Source of the DNA: Saprospiraceae bacterium
GTDB taxonomy: Bacteria; Bacteroidota; Bacteroidia; Chitinophagales; Saprospiraceae
DNA length: 64,000 nucleotides
Direction of reading: 5' to 3'
Assembly: GCA_016715965.1 (NCBI GenBank)
Contig: JADJXG010000001.1
Span: forward strand, 2,237,501-2,301,500
Position 1 is the stretch's first letter, and each line of letters opens with the position of its first letter. Made by a program: the position numbers and the translations under genes. Under the pieces are notes generated by a model that was given only the letters and a program-made list of their open reading frames with translations, was not told where the DNA came from and did no database searches. This document shows, one piece after another, positions 47,530 to 56,780 of this stretch.

Positions 47530-48497
47530 TCCATTTTAAGTTTAGCTACCTCTGATTGGATGTTGTACTTTTTAAGGTATTGTTGGAATAAGCCGGCTTC
47601 TTCTTCTGTTACAAAAGATCCAAGGATCACATAAAAGAACAGATCTCCATTTTGATCGGTCATTTCAGAGAGATTTGCCGCTTGATTGAACAGTTTGTCC
47701 AGCCGATCCACTTCTTTCATGGCTGCTTCCAAATCATCGTATTTTTTGGTTCTCAGAAAATAGTCACCCACCAGAATCATGGAAGGGTTGGAATGCCTGT
47801 TTTGCAAGGATTCTATTTCTTCACGGGACAAATGGTGTTCTGCACTCTCCTGGTTGTTTTCTTTTGCACGGAACTTTTGAAAGAACAATTCTTCTTCATT
47901 TTCTTTGGGGATTTCTAGCTGGCGGTGTTCCATATCTTCTTCTGCCGACAGAGTCATTTGTATGCCTGATTCAGATGATACCTGGGGTGGAGCATAGACC
48001 TTATCCGCATCCGGATGGCTTTGTTTTTCAATTGGTATCTGTGCAGACTCAAAGTCTGTTTGAAGAGTTGGTTTTCTTTGGACCCCGTAATTTTCAAACC
48101 ATTCTATGAATTCGTTCAAATCCATCGCCTGCTCTTTTCTAGCCAAAACTTCTGGTTTGGAGGGATCGATCAACAAGACGGTAGGCAAGACTTTGATGTG
48201 GTAATAAGCCCTCCAGCTTTTTCCTTCTTCGCTGTCAAAGTCGATGGATTTAACGATCCAATTTTCCCCAAACAGCTTTTCTGCGTTAAGTCCATTAAAT
48301 ATGGTGTGGTCCATTTGTTGGCAGGACGTACTCCATTTAGCCCCGAATTTGATGAGCAGGAATTTTGACTCCGATTTGGCTTTTGCCATGGCTTCATTCA
48401 GAGGACCTTCAAAGCTATATAAGCCATTGGATGAAGCCTTTACGATATCATTTGGCAGAAGAAAAAGCAGGGTTGAAAGGAAAATCAAAAATTTCAT
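47526..48497 (-). CDS. exported thioredoxin-like protein with SPOR-like C-terminus
   Basis: I chose the ATG at 48497 (323 residues, MKFLIFLSTLLFLLPNDIV), a signal peptide; the upstream extension to 48554 lies in the AT-rich promoter region. Residues about 25-145 form a thioredoxin-like fold (LLIKFGAKWSTSCQQMDHTIF, YYHIKVLPTVLLIDP). The active site is WSTSC, so the first Cys of CxxC is Ser and only one Cys remains. The last 60 residues (LFFYVILGSFVTEEEAGLFQQYLKK) look like a SPOR peptidoglycan-binding domain. Overlap with hutI suggests cotranslation. Confidence 0.75.
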   Translation of the reverse strand: MKFLIFLSTLLFLLPNDIVKASSNGLYSFEGPLNEAMAKAKSESKFLLIKFGAKWSTSCQQMDHTIFNGLNAEKLFGENWIVKSIDFDSEEGKSWRAYYHIKVLPTVLLIDPSKPEVLARKEQAMDLNEFIEWFENYGVQRKPTLQTDFESAQIPIEKQSHPDADKVYAPPQVSSESGIQMTLSAEEDMEHRQLEIPKENEEELFFQKFRAKENNQESAEHHLSREEIESLQNRHSNPSMILVGDYFLRTKKYDDLEAAMKEVDRLDKLFNQAANLSEMTDQNGDLFFYVILGSFVTEEEAGLFQQYLKKYNIQSEVAKLKME

Positions 48498-48700
48498 ATT
48501 ATATATTTTATATATGTTAAAGAATTTGATTAATACATATTTAAATATTATCAAAATTTATACCATATTTTTGTATTAAATATTATTGTATATTTAATAT
48601 ACATAAATACAAATAAATATATAGTAAAAAATAATTTAATATGTGTAATGATATGGACTGTTTTATAAAGTTTTTGGACCTCAGTGCCTGATACAGCCTG
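48498..48700. other. AT-rich intergenic block between divergent genes
   Basis: The 312-nt gap 48498-48809 separates the divergent thioredoxin/hutI and fabH genes. The first 150 nt are nearly all A and T, with a near-palindrome GTATATTTAATATAC around 48587-48602. It probably holds both promoters, but no TAnnTTTG box stands out. Confidence 0.35.
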
Positions 48701-48809
48701 AGTGTGGCTTCTTTGGTCCAACCTTTGATTTCATTTGGAGGACTGCGGACCATCATTATTGGGTTTGATTGGATCAATTGATCTAAATTTGCGGACTCAA
48801 TTAAAAGTG

Positions 48810-49805
48810 ATGACAAAAATCAGAGCGGCCATTACAGGAATTCAGGGATATGTACCTGATTATGTCCTGACCAACGCCGAACTTGAAAAAATGGTGGACA
48901 CCAATGATGAATGGATCGTCTCCAGGACCGGCATAAAGGAAAGAAGAATTCTAAAAGAGCCAGGAAAAGCAGCATCTGACATGGGAAAAATCATGGTGGA
49001 CAAGCTGCTTAAGAAAACCAAAACATCTCCGGACGAAATAGAACTCGTGATTTGTTGCTGCATTACCGGCGACATGGTATTTCCGGATACAGCCAATACG
49101 ATTTGCGACAAAGTGGGCATTAAGAATGCCTTTGGATTTGACATCCACGCTGCCTGTTCCGGTTTTTTATACGGTTTGACCACGGGAGCAAAGTTTATTG
49201 AATCCGGCAGCTATAAAAAGGTGGTGGTGATTGGTATGGATGTGATGTCTTCCATCATCGATTATACCGACCGTGCCACCTGCATTATTTTTGGGGATGG
49301 AGGCGGAGCGGTTTTACTAGAACCCAACACCGAAGGCAACGGCATCATAGACAGCGTGCTTAGAGCCGATGGTTCAGGAAGGGAATACCTCCACATGAAA
49401 GCAGGGGGTTCGCTGCGGCCACCGAGCATCGAAACAGTCACCAAAAAGGAGCACTATGTGTATCAGGAGGGAAAAGCAGTTTTTAAAGCGGCAATCAACG
49501 GGATGGTGGACACGATGAAAAAGGTGATGGAACGAAATCATTTGACCCTTGATCAAATACAATGGGTAGTGCCTCATCAGGCCAATATTAGAATTATCAA
49601 TGGCGTCACCGATCAACTGGGAATTGATCCGGCCAAAGTCATGGTCAATATTCAAAAATATGGCAATACCACCTCCGGAACCTTGCCCCTGTGTCTTTGG
49701 GAATGGGAACCGCAGTTAAAGAAAGGAGACAATATTCTATTGACGGCCTTTGGTGGTGGATTTACATGGGGCACCACCTATCTGAAGTGGGCATATGGCG
49801 AATAG
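48810..49805 (+). CDS. fabH: 3-oxoacyl-ACP synthase III
   Basis: I start at the ATG at 48810 (331 residues, MTKIRAAITGIQGYVPDYVLTN), which is the family N-terminus; an upstream extension adds residues unlike FabH. The catalytic triad is visible: Cys in DIHAACSGFLYGL, His in WVVPHQANIRI and Asn in YGNTTSGT. It condenses acetyl-CoA or branched primers with malonyl-ACP to start fatty-acid synthesis. The next gene begins within 10 bp of the stop, indicating cotranscription. Confidence 0.93.
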   Translation: MTKIRAAITGIQGYVPDYVLTNAELEKMVDTNDEWIVSRTGIKERRILKEPGKAASDMGKIMVDKLLKKTKTSPDEIELVICCCITGDMVFPDTANTICDKVGIKNAFGFDIHAACSGFLYGLTTGAKFIESGSYKKVVVIGMDVMSSIIDYTDRATCIIFGDGGGAVLLEPNTEGNGIIDSVLRADGSGREYLHMKAGGSLRPPSIETVTKKEHYVYQEGKAVFKAAINGMVDTMKKVMERNHLTLDQIQWVVPHQANIRIINGVTDQLGIDPAKVMVNIQKYGNTTSGTLPLCLWEWEPQLKKGDNILLTAFGGGFTWGTTYLKWAYGE

Positions 49806-49811
49806 GTGGTA

Positions 49812-50756
49812 ATGGACAATCCACTTTGTAAAATGCTTGGCATCAGGCACCCTATTATTATGGCACCGATGTTTCTGGTATCCAATACCAAAATGCTTCT
49901 TGCGGCCATTGATTGCGGCATTACAGGTGCCATCCCTGCCCTTAATTACCGCACCGACAAAGAGTTTCGAATGGCCCTGGATGAGTTGCGTGCTACCGGC
50001 AAATCCTATGGCATCAATTTGATTGTCAACAAATCCAATTTCCGCATAAAGGAACAGCTCAATACCTGCGCGGAGTATAGGGTTCCTTTTATCATAACCT
50101 CCCTCGGAAGTCCGCGAAAGGTCATCGACCAATGCAGACCCCTTGGAATGAAAGTCTTTTGCGATGTGTCCGACATGGAATATGCCAGAAAGGCGGCCAG
50201 TCTTCATCCGGATGCACTGATCGCTGTCAATAAAGAAGCAGGAGGACATTGCGGAGTCATTCCCGCAGAAGAATTCGTACCCTCTCTGTGCAAAGCATTT
50301 CCAGAGCTTCCCATCATCAGCGCCGGTGGTGTAGGGGATGCATTGGGTGTAAGAAAAATGATCCATCTTGGTGCGTGTGGAGTGTCTGTGGGTACTCCAT
50401 TTATTGCCACCCTGGAATCTCCGGTCAGTGAAGATTACAAGATGGCCTGCGTTCATTTTACCTCCAAGGACATTGTGCTCACGACCAAGTTAAGTGGTGT
50501 TCCCTGTACTGTAATTAATACAGCCTATGTCCAAAAAATAGGAACCCGTCAAAACTGGCTTGAAAAGTTACTGAGCAAGAACAAAACACTCAAAAAATGG
50601 CTTAAAATCCTTATCTATAAACGAGGAATGAACAAATTGGCCAAAGCTGCTTTTTCCGCCACCTATCAGAATGTTTGGTGTGCAGGCCCTACAATAGATT
50701 ATATCGATAAGATCAGACCTGTAAAAGAAGTGGTGGACCGATTGGTGGGGAATTGA
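49812..50756 (+). CDS. nitronate monooxygenase-like (FabK/NPD family) flavoprotein
   Basis: From the ATG at 49812 (314 residues, MDNPLCKMLGIRHPIIMAPMF) after an AGGTGG-like site. It is a TIM-barrel FMN protein of the 2-nitropropane dioxygenase/FabK family, with EAGGHCG, IISAGGVGDALGVRKMIHLGACGVSVGTPFI (interrupted) as FMN-phosphate binding loops. It could be a nitronate monooxygenase or an FabK-like enoyl-ACP reductase; the fabH gene directly before it makes the latter worth considering. Confidence 0.85.
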   Translation: MDNPLCKMLGIRHPIIMAPMFLVSNTKMLLAAIDCGITGAIPALNYRTDKEFRMALDELRATGKSYGINLIVNKSNFRIKEQLNTCAEYRVPFIITSLGSPRKVIDQCRPLGMKVFCDVSDMEYARKAASLHPDALIAVNKEAGGHCGVIPAEEFVPSLCKAFPELPIISAGGVGDALGVRKMIHLGACGVSVGTPFIATLESPVSEDYKMACVHFTSKDIVLTTKLSGVPCTVINTAYVQKIGTRQNWLEKLLSKNKTLKKWLKILIYKRGMNKLAKAAFSATYQNVWCAGPTIDYIDKIRPVKEVVDRLVGN

Positions 50757-50838
50757 ATCGAATGTATTAGATGACAATTACCAACAGCGATTTTATAAAT
50801 TCCGATGACGGCTTTGGGATATCTTATGTTTCAACCAA

Positions 50839-51837
50839 TCAATGATTGCATTCCTCTACGATGGTATGGAACGTATCGTGCAATTTGGAAAGCGATTGAG
50901 TGATTGCTTTATCCGATGCTTTACTTTTTATCAGTTTGTCCAAATCTTTGGACCCATCGACCAATTTTTTGATGGCGTTCTGGACGCCTTTGTTGTTAAA
51001 CTGGTTGGGGATTTTGGATTTGCTGAGAGCCATTGCATTTTGGAGTAATTCGCCGCTGCGGCTGCGCACAGGGGCCAGATTTCCTTCTTCGCTGGGATGG
51101 AAGGTTTCAGACATTGATTTGTGAAACGCTTTGATCTCAGGCCAGTCGTCAAATTTGCCTTTTTTCTTTGGGATGATCTCGTGGTACCTTCTGGTGACTT
51201 CATCCCAGTTGACAACATTCCAAATTGCATTCAAATAATCCCCTCTTTTGTTTTGATATTTTAAATAATAAGCGTGTTCCCAAACGTCGATTCCCAAAAT
51301 CGGAATACCCTTTTCAACCACCACATCCATCAGAGGGTTATCCTGATTGGCTGTGGATGAAACCAATAGTTTTCCATCCGGACCCACTGAAAGCCAGGAC
51401 CAGCCTGAGCCAAAGCGAGTGGAGGCTGCTTTGTTTAACAAACTTTTGAGGCTGTCCAAACTGGTATATTGCGCATGGATTGCATCCAACAGGTCTTTAC
51501 CGGGCCTGGTATTTTTAACGGGAGTGAGTACCGTCCAAAATAAGCTGTGGTTGTAATGCCCACCTCCATTGTTGCGCACGGCTGCAGAATATTTAGAAAC
51601 ATTGCCCAAAATTTCGTTGATCGGCATGGCATGGGCATCCGTTGTTTGGAGGGCTTGATTTAAATTGTTGATGTAAGCCTGATGATGTTTGGTGTGATGG
51701 ATCCACATGGTAGTGGAATCAATGAATGGTTCCAAAGCAGAATATGGGTAATTCAAAGGTGGTAAGGTGTAGGGAGCTTGTGCTTGCAACAAGAATCCAA
51801 GGCCCAATGACAGCAAAAACGATACGTATTTCTTCAT
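50839..51837 (-). CDS. exported Fe/Mn superoxide dismutase with C-terminal extension
   Basis: I chose the ATG at 51837 (332 residues, MKKYVSFLLSLGLGFLLQAQ), which opens a signal peptide. The SOD core spans about 22-225: HHTKHHQAYI, NHSLFWTVL and IDVWEHAYYLKY hold the three His and one Asp metal ligands. Typical SODs end near 200 residues; here about 100 more follow (FHPSEEGNLAPVRSRSG ... SLSKLHDTFHTIVEEC), predicted helical. It removes superoxide in the periplasm or outside. Confidence 0.92.
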   Translation of the reverse strand: MKKYVSFLLSLGLGFLLQAQAPYTLPPLNYPYSALEPFIDSTTMWIHHTKHHQAYINNLNQALQTTDAHAMPINEILGNVSKYSAAVRNNGGGHYNHSLFWTVLTPVKNTRPGKDLLDAIHAQYTSLDSLKSLLNKAASTRFGSGWSWLSVGPDGKLLVSSTANQDNPLMDVVVEKGIPILGIDVWEHAYYLKYQNKRGDYLNAIWNVVNWDEVTRRYHEIIPKKKGKFDDWPEIKAFHKSMSETFHPSEEGNLAPVRSRSGELLQNAMALSKSKIPNQFNNKGVQNAIKKLVDGSKDLDKLIKSKASDKAITQSLSKLHDTFHTIVEECNH

Positions 51838-52303
51838 GATGATAATTCTAATTTTTTTGCCATTGATCAACACATAAAGAGAATAAAAGGATCAGCCGGC
51901 GGATAGAAATCTGCCCATGTCTTGTCCGGAGCAGGCAAGTGTGGAAGGTTTGCGCGAATGGTTTTTGGCAAGATACAGATGTGATTTTGATTAAATTAAA
52001 TATTAATAAATGTATAAAATATTTAAAATCAATATATAAAGTATATAAAAAATAAATATAAGAAAAAATTTTATTTATAATTTGGAATTTTGAATCATTC
52101 CTTTTTACCTTTGCCCCATATTCTTCCAACCAGTAGAATGGGCAGCGTCAGCTGCTGTTGAAATTCTTCATCATAATAGGATCATACCAAAGAAATTTCG
52201 TGGAAGCAGTTTGAAGCCTGCAACCCGGAGATAACTGTAAATTGATTTTTTGATTGGAGGGCCCATCCAGGTCTAAAGATCCAAACCTTTTAACCTTAAG
52301 CGT
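51838..52303. other. 466-nt intergenic region with AT-rich block and promoter
   Basis: The gap between the divergent SOD and giant dockerin-like genes contains a run of about 95 nt of almost pure A/T (51985-52080), a promoter at 52082-52113, and a small GC hairpin near 52141-52158. No gene is visible. Confidence 0.4.
52082..52113 (+). promoter_or_regulatory. promoter of the giant dockerin-like protein gene
   Basis: TTG at 52082-52084, 21 nt, TACCTTTG at 52106-52113 (TAnnTTTG). It implies an untranslated leader of about 185 nt. Confidence 0.55.
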
Positions 52304-55300
52304 ATGAAACCGACAATGTGTCATTGGCTCGGAGTAAGAAAACTATGCCCCCCGGGGCCGGTCTCAAAAATTTTTAATTTTAAAGATGGTATTGGGCAAT
52401 CTGTCCATGCATGTCGGTTGGGATGGAGCGGTCTTTCTGTTGCTCTCTGCTTACTGGTAGTCATGCTTGCATTTCCTGCCGATGGATTTAGCCAGTGCGC
52501 CATGGCATGCAGAAGCAAGGGCAACATATCATTAGGGCCTTATTGTGAAGCAGAAATTTTGCCTTCCATGCTTTTGACCAAGGGGCTTACCTGCCCCGAT
52601 GCCCGTTACAGGGCAGATGTCATGGACTACAACATGAATCTGATTCCCACCAGTCCCATTGTAACCGAGGACTGGATTGGAAAAACAGTGACCGTCAGGG
52701 TATTTGATTCTACTTCCAAAAATTCCTGTTGGGGAACATTATTTGTTGAAGATAAGTTTGCTCCGGTCATTGAATGCAAAACAGATACCATGTATTGCAA
52801 TGACATCCGGTATAAGTTGCCTCCGGTATTTTACGATTACTGCGATCCTTATGCCCAGATCAAGCTGGTGGATGAAATATCATATCCTTATCACTGCGAT
52901 ACTTTTTTTGTGAAGATGGTGGTCAAGGGATGGACGGCAGTGGATAAATACAATAATTATTCCCGGGTATGCTATGACACTACTTATTTAAGAAGGGTTC
53001 CTGTCGATTTGATAGATTATCCCAAAAATTTTACAAAAGCCGATGCATGTCATATTGAATGCGGAAGCGAATATGAAAAAGATGCCAACGGACATCCCCA
53101 TCCCAATGTGACGGATGTGCCCAGGATTGAAGGCATTCCATTGTGGCCTGATTACAGTGCTTTGTGCAATGTATCCACCAATTATGAAGATGCAGTATTG
53201 ATCAACACCAGTTGTAAGAAAAAAATACTCCGGATGTGGAGAATTGTGGAATGGTGGTGTGGCACTGCGGTGGTAAAAACCCATCCCCAAACCATTGAAA
53301 TTGCCGATACAGAAGCACCCCATTTTCATTGTCCTTATGATTTTGAAGCAAGCACAAATCTGGGATACAATTGTCTTTCCAGGGTGTACCTTCCCCCACT
53401 TCATATTGAAGACAATTGTCAGGACAGTTTCAGTGTGGATATTTTGTATCCGGGCGGTATTGTCCAAAACCAAAATGGAGGGTATATCGAACTTGAGGTG
53501 GGTGTCAATGTGGTGACTTATCGCGTGTATGATGCCTGCGGCAACTATGACACCTGCAATGTAATCGTGACTGTAACCGATCAAAATCCGCCAACGATGG
53601 TTTGTGATCAAGGCGTTACGGTGGCATTAACTAGGGATGATGAAGTTCACATCGATGCAGCTACTTTTGATGAAAATACCCATGATGATTGTCACCTGAA
53701 GGAACTGTTGGTGCGCAGAATGGATTTTGGAGAGCCTTGTGGAGAGAGAGACAGTGTTTTTAGGCCGTATGTCACTTTTTGTTGCGCGGACGCAGGAAAC
53801 TCAGTGATGGTGGTACTCAGGGCGATTGATAAATCCGGCAACTACAATGATTGCATGGTGGAAGCCGACATTCAGGATAAAACGCCACCTGTCTTGCGCT
53901 GCCCGCACGATTACAGCATTTCCTGTGACATTCATTTTGATACTTTGGATTTATCCCGATTTGGCGGACCTTATTATGCGGACAATTGCATTGTCACCAT
54001 GGAAGAGCGTGTCGATACTTTTCTTAATCAGTGTAAAATTGGCTATCTGGAAAGAATTTTTGTGATCACAGACAACATGGGTCGAAAAGATTCCTGTGCT
54101 CAGAGAATATGGGTGAGACCTACGGTTTATTTTGTGGAGGCCAACATTCATTGGCCCAGGGACACCACCATTTACGGATGCGGTCCGGAAATTAGTCCGG
54201 ATTCTTTGCCGGATCCACATGGATATCCCCTCTTTGACCGGGTGGCCTGTTCACTGCCTGCTACTTTTTATGAAGACCATTTATTCAGGGTTATTCAAGA
54301 TACAGCCGTTTGTTATAAAATATTGAGAAAATGGAAGGTGATCGATTGGTGTCAGCGGTACATTGACTCCTTGGGCAACGAACATATTCCCAGCTGGGAG
54401 CATGTCCAAATCATCAAAGTAAACAACAAGCTTCCACCTAAATGGAGGAATGATTGTGAAACCCAAATGTTTTGTTTGAGTGGAAACGATTGTCTCAAGA
54501 CCAGGGTGCAATTGACCCATAGCGCGACCGACGACTGCACACCGGACGATGATCTGGTAAGCGGTTACAAGTTGGACTTGTACAACAATGGATTGATCGA
54601 TAGTTCCTATCAGCAATTTGGAGCAGTCATTCATTGGGACGGAGATCTTCCGGTTGGCGAACACCGGTTTGTTTGGTTTTTTGAAGATCAATGCGGCAAC
54701 AAAGAAGTTTGCGATCAACTGATCAGGGTGGTCAATTGCAAGGGGCCGACTGCTTACTGTTTGACAGGGATCACCGTGAATCTAAGCTCCATGGACCTGG
54801 ATGGCGATGGCATTCCTGAAGGAGTGGTGGATGTATGGGCTTCCGATGTGGATCATGGAAGTTATCAGTTTTGCGGCAATCCTGTGACCTTGTCCTTTTC
54901 GAGAGACAGTTCGGACCGATACAGGAGATATACCTGTGACAGTCTCGGACAAAGAAGGGTTGAACTTTGGGTGACAGACCGATACACGGGATTGCAGGAT
55001 CTCTGTGTTTCTTCGGTTGTGATTCAGGACAACAACCGCTATTGTCCCAGGCGTCTGACAGGCAATATTGCCGGATTGATTCGCGATCCCCTGGGTCAGA
55101 GTTTATCCAATGTCAGGGTGGTGGTCGAAAACGCACAAACCAGTATTGAAGCTGAGTTTGACGGAAGCTATGTATTTCCGGATCTCTTGTTGGGGCAGAG
55201 TTACAAGGTGAGTGCATACAATGAAAGGGATTATGCGGAAGGAATTACTACCCTGGACATCATTCAAATCCAAAAACACATACTTGGGCAAAAAGAATTT

Positions 55301-56278
55301 GACAATCCCTGGCAGTTGTTGGCGGCAGACGTGAATGGTGACCATCGAATAACCACGGCCGATATTTCAGCCATCCGAAAATTAATTCTTGGTACAGAAT
55401 ATCGTTTTAAAGGAGTTTCCTCCTGGAAATTTGCGCAATCCACCTACCAGTTTTCTGATCCCTCCGATCCCTGGTATGAAGTCATTCCTCCTGACTATTT
55501 CATCAATGCAATGTCCGGAGACATGAACTATCTGGATTTTTCAGGGATTAAAATGGGAGACGTCAGTCAAACCAGTTGGAACGGAATGAGTAGATTGAAA
55601 GAAAGGTCTGGTGATTTTCTGGATCTGATATGCGGCCAGACCATTCAACATACCGGTATTCCAATATTGAGCGGAATGGTTGCTGATCTGGATGGAATGC
55701 AGCTTACTTTGCATTTTGATCCTTCCCAAAATCAATTGGTGGGCATAGAGTCCGGTGCATTTAATGTGAATGGTGCAAACATTAATTTCAATTATTTATC
55801 GGATGGAATTGTACTGTTGTCCCTTCACGAGCATGCTACTTTGCATTTGGATGCCGGCACCGAGTTGTTCCGACTGATTTTTGCAAAACCGGTCGATGGC
55901 GATTTCAGGAGCAGTATTTTTACGGGATCTGATGTCATCCAGTCAGAAGCATACTGGGCAGATGGAACGGTCAGAGCGTTGAGATGGGAACATCCTGTTC
56001 CAAATCTGGAAGAAGAGATCGTGTTTGGGCTGCCAAGGCCCAATCCATTTGCAGAGATGACGGTGTTACCCATGGATGTGCGCAGTGTCACAGAATACCA
56101 ATATCGTTTGTACGATATCAACGGAGTTGAAATATTTTCCCAGACTGATCAAGCTTCGGTGGGAAGAAACTACATTAAGATCAGAAAGTCTCAGATTCCC
56201 AGACCCGGAGTTTATGTGCTCAAGGTTGAGAGCAAAGGGATTTCTAAGAGCTTTAAATTGGTCGTGATGGAACAATAG
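52304..56278 (+). CDS. giant T9SS-exported protein with Ig/HYR-like modules and dockerin-like domain
   Basis: The 1324-residue protein has an unusually long N-terminus before the signal helix (about 44-64, ALCLLVVMLAFPADGFSQ). Cys-rich HYR/Ig-like modules fill about 70-900 (VVTYRVYDACGNYDTCNV, VLRAIDKSGNYNDC). A carboxypeptidase-regulatory/CNA_B-like domain (about 919-980) and a dockerin-like double EF loop (about 985-1032, LAADVNGDHRITTADISA) follow. The last 85 residues are a type A T9SS sorting domain (RPNPFAEMTVL ... GVYVLKVESKG). A terminator follows at 56312-56340. Probably a surface scaffold or adhesin; no enzyme motif seen. Confidence 0.88.
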   Translation: MKPTMCHWLGVRKLCPPGPVSKIFNFKDGIGQSVHACRLGWSGLSVALCLLVVMLAFPADGFSQCAMACRSKGNISLGPYCEAEILPSMLLTKGLTCPDARYRADVMDYNMNLIPTSPIVTEDWIGKTVTVRVFDSTSKNSCWGTLFVEDKFAPVIECKTDTMYCNDIRYKLPPVFYDYCDPYAQIKLVDEISYPYHCDTFFVKMVVKGWTAVDKYNNYSRVCYDTTYLRRVPVDLIDYPKNFTKADACHIECGSEYEKDANGHPHPNVTDVPRIEGIPLWPDYSALCNVSTNYEDAVLINTSCKKKILRMWRIVEWWCGTAVVKTHPQTIEIADTEAPHFHCPYDFEASTNLGYNCLSRVYLPPLHIEDNCQDSFSVDILYPGGIVQNQNGGYIELEVGVNVVTYRVYDACGNYDTCNVIVTVTDQNPPTMVCDQGVTVALTRDDEVHIDAATFDENTHDDCHLKELLVRRMDFGEPCGERDSVFRPYVTFCCADAGNSVMVVLRAIDKSGNYNDCMVEADIQDKTPPVLRCPHDYSISCDIHFDTLDLSRFGGPYYADNCIVTMEERVDTFLNQCKIGYLERIFVITDNMGRKDSCAQRIWVRPTVYFVEANIHWPRDTTIYGCGPEISPDSLPDPHGYPLFDRVACSLPATFYEDHLFRVIQDTAVCYKILRKWKVIDWCQRYIDSLGNEHIPSWEHVQIIKVNNKLPPKWRNDCETQMFCLSGNDCLKTRVQLTHSATDDCTPDDDLVSGYKLDLYNNGLIDSSYQQFGAVIHWDGDLPVGEHRFVWFFEDQCGNKEVCDQLIRVVNCKGPTAYCLTGITVNLSSMDLDGDGIPEGVVDVWASDVDHGSYQFCGNPVTLSFSRDSSDRYRRYTCDSLGQRRVELWVTDRYTGLQDLCVSSVVIQDNNRYCPRRLTGNIAGLIRDPLGQSLSNVRVVVENAQTSIEAEFDGSYVFPDLLLGQSYKVSAYNERDYAEGITTLDIIQIQKHILGQKEFDNPWQLLAADVNGDHRITTADISAIRKLILGTEYRFKGVSSWKFAQSTYQFSDPSDPWYEVIPPDYFINAMSGDMNYLDFSGIKMGDVSQTSWNGMSRLKERSGDFLDLICGQTIQHTGIPILSGMVADLDGMQLTLHFDPSQNQLVGIESGAFNVNGANINFNYLSDGIVLLSLHEHATLHLDAGTELFRLIFAKPVDGDFRSSIFTGSDVIQSEAYWADGTVRALRWEHPVPNLEEEIVFGLPRPNPFAEMTVLPMDVRSVTEYQYRLYDINGVEIFSQTDQASVGRNYIKIRKSQIPRPGVYVLKVESKGISKSFKLVVMEQ

Positions 56279-56311
56279 AAGGCTTCAAGGTTAATTTCAA
56301 TTTTTACAGGG

Positions 56312-56340
56312 CCCCCGGATCTTTGGTTCGGGGGTTTTTT
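56312..56340 (+). terminator. intrinsic terminator of the giant dockerin-like gene
   Basis: CCCCCGGA pairs with TTCGGGGG (one G-T pair), loop of seven nt, followed by six T. Confidence 0.88.
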
Positions 56341-56357
56341 ATGTGATTTGGAATGCT

Positions 56358-56365
56358 TACCTTTG
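56358..56365 (+). promoter_or_regulatory. -7 box of the DUF3127 gene
   Basis: TACCTTTG fits TAnnTTTG, 25 nt upstream of the ATG at 56391. Confidence 0.5.
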
Positions 56366-56390
56366 CTATTTAATCAATCTACCATAACTC

Positions 56391-56780
56391 ATGAGCTTTA
56401 ATATTTCCGGGAAATTGCACAAAGTATTTCCAGCAGAAACCAAGACCGCTACCTTTCAAACCCGTGAATTTGTGATAGTCACGGAGGAACAATATCCACA
56501 ATACATCAAATTTCAGTTGGTTCAGGATCGCTGTGCGGTCATCGACCAATTTAGTCCCGGCCAGGTAATCAATGTGTTTTTTGACCTTCGCGGACGCGAA
56601 TGGCAGGAAAAATACTTCACCAATCTTCAGGCCTGGAAGGTGGAAGCCGGTCCAGGTACCGGTGCAGGCAACACGACTACGACCGCAGCAGCAGCCGGCG
56701 GCAGTTTGGTGGAAAGCAATAAGGCAGATGATCCATTCGGAGGTGCTGCAGCCGATAACTTTGATGATCTTCCGTTTTAA
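56391..56780 (+). CDS. DUF3127 protein with SSB-like acidic C-terminal tip
   Basis: The 129-residue cytoplasmic protein is DUF3127 over about 1-88 (FNISGKLHKVFPAETKTATF, REFVIVTEEQYPQYIKFQL, FDLRGREWQEKYFTNLQAWKV). The tail is Gly/Thr/Ala-rich and ends AAADNFDDLPF. The end DDLPF closely resembles the DDDIPF tip with which single-stranded DNA-binding proteins recruit partner enzymes. DUF3127 itself looks OB-fold-like. A role in DNA metabolism is therefore a fair inference, not shown. Confidence 0.9.
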   Translation: MSFNISGKLHKVFPAETKTATFQTREFVIVTEEQYPQYIKFQLVQDRCAVIDQFSPGQVINVFFDLRGREWQEKYFTNLQAWKVEAGPGTGAGNTTTTAAAAGGSLVESNKADDPFGGAAADNFDDLPF

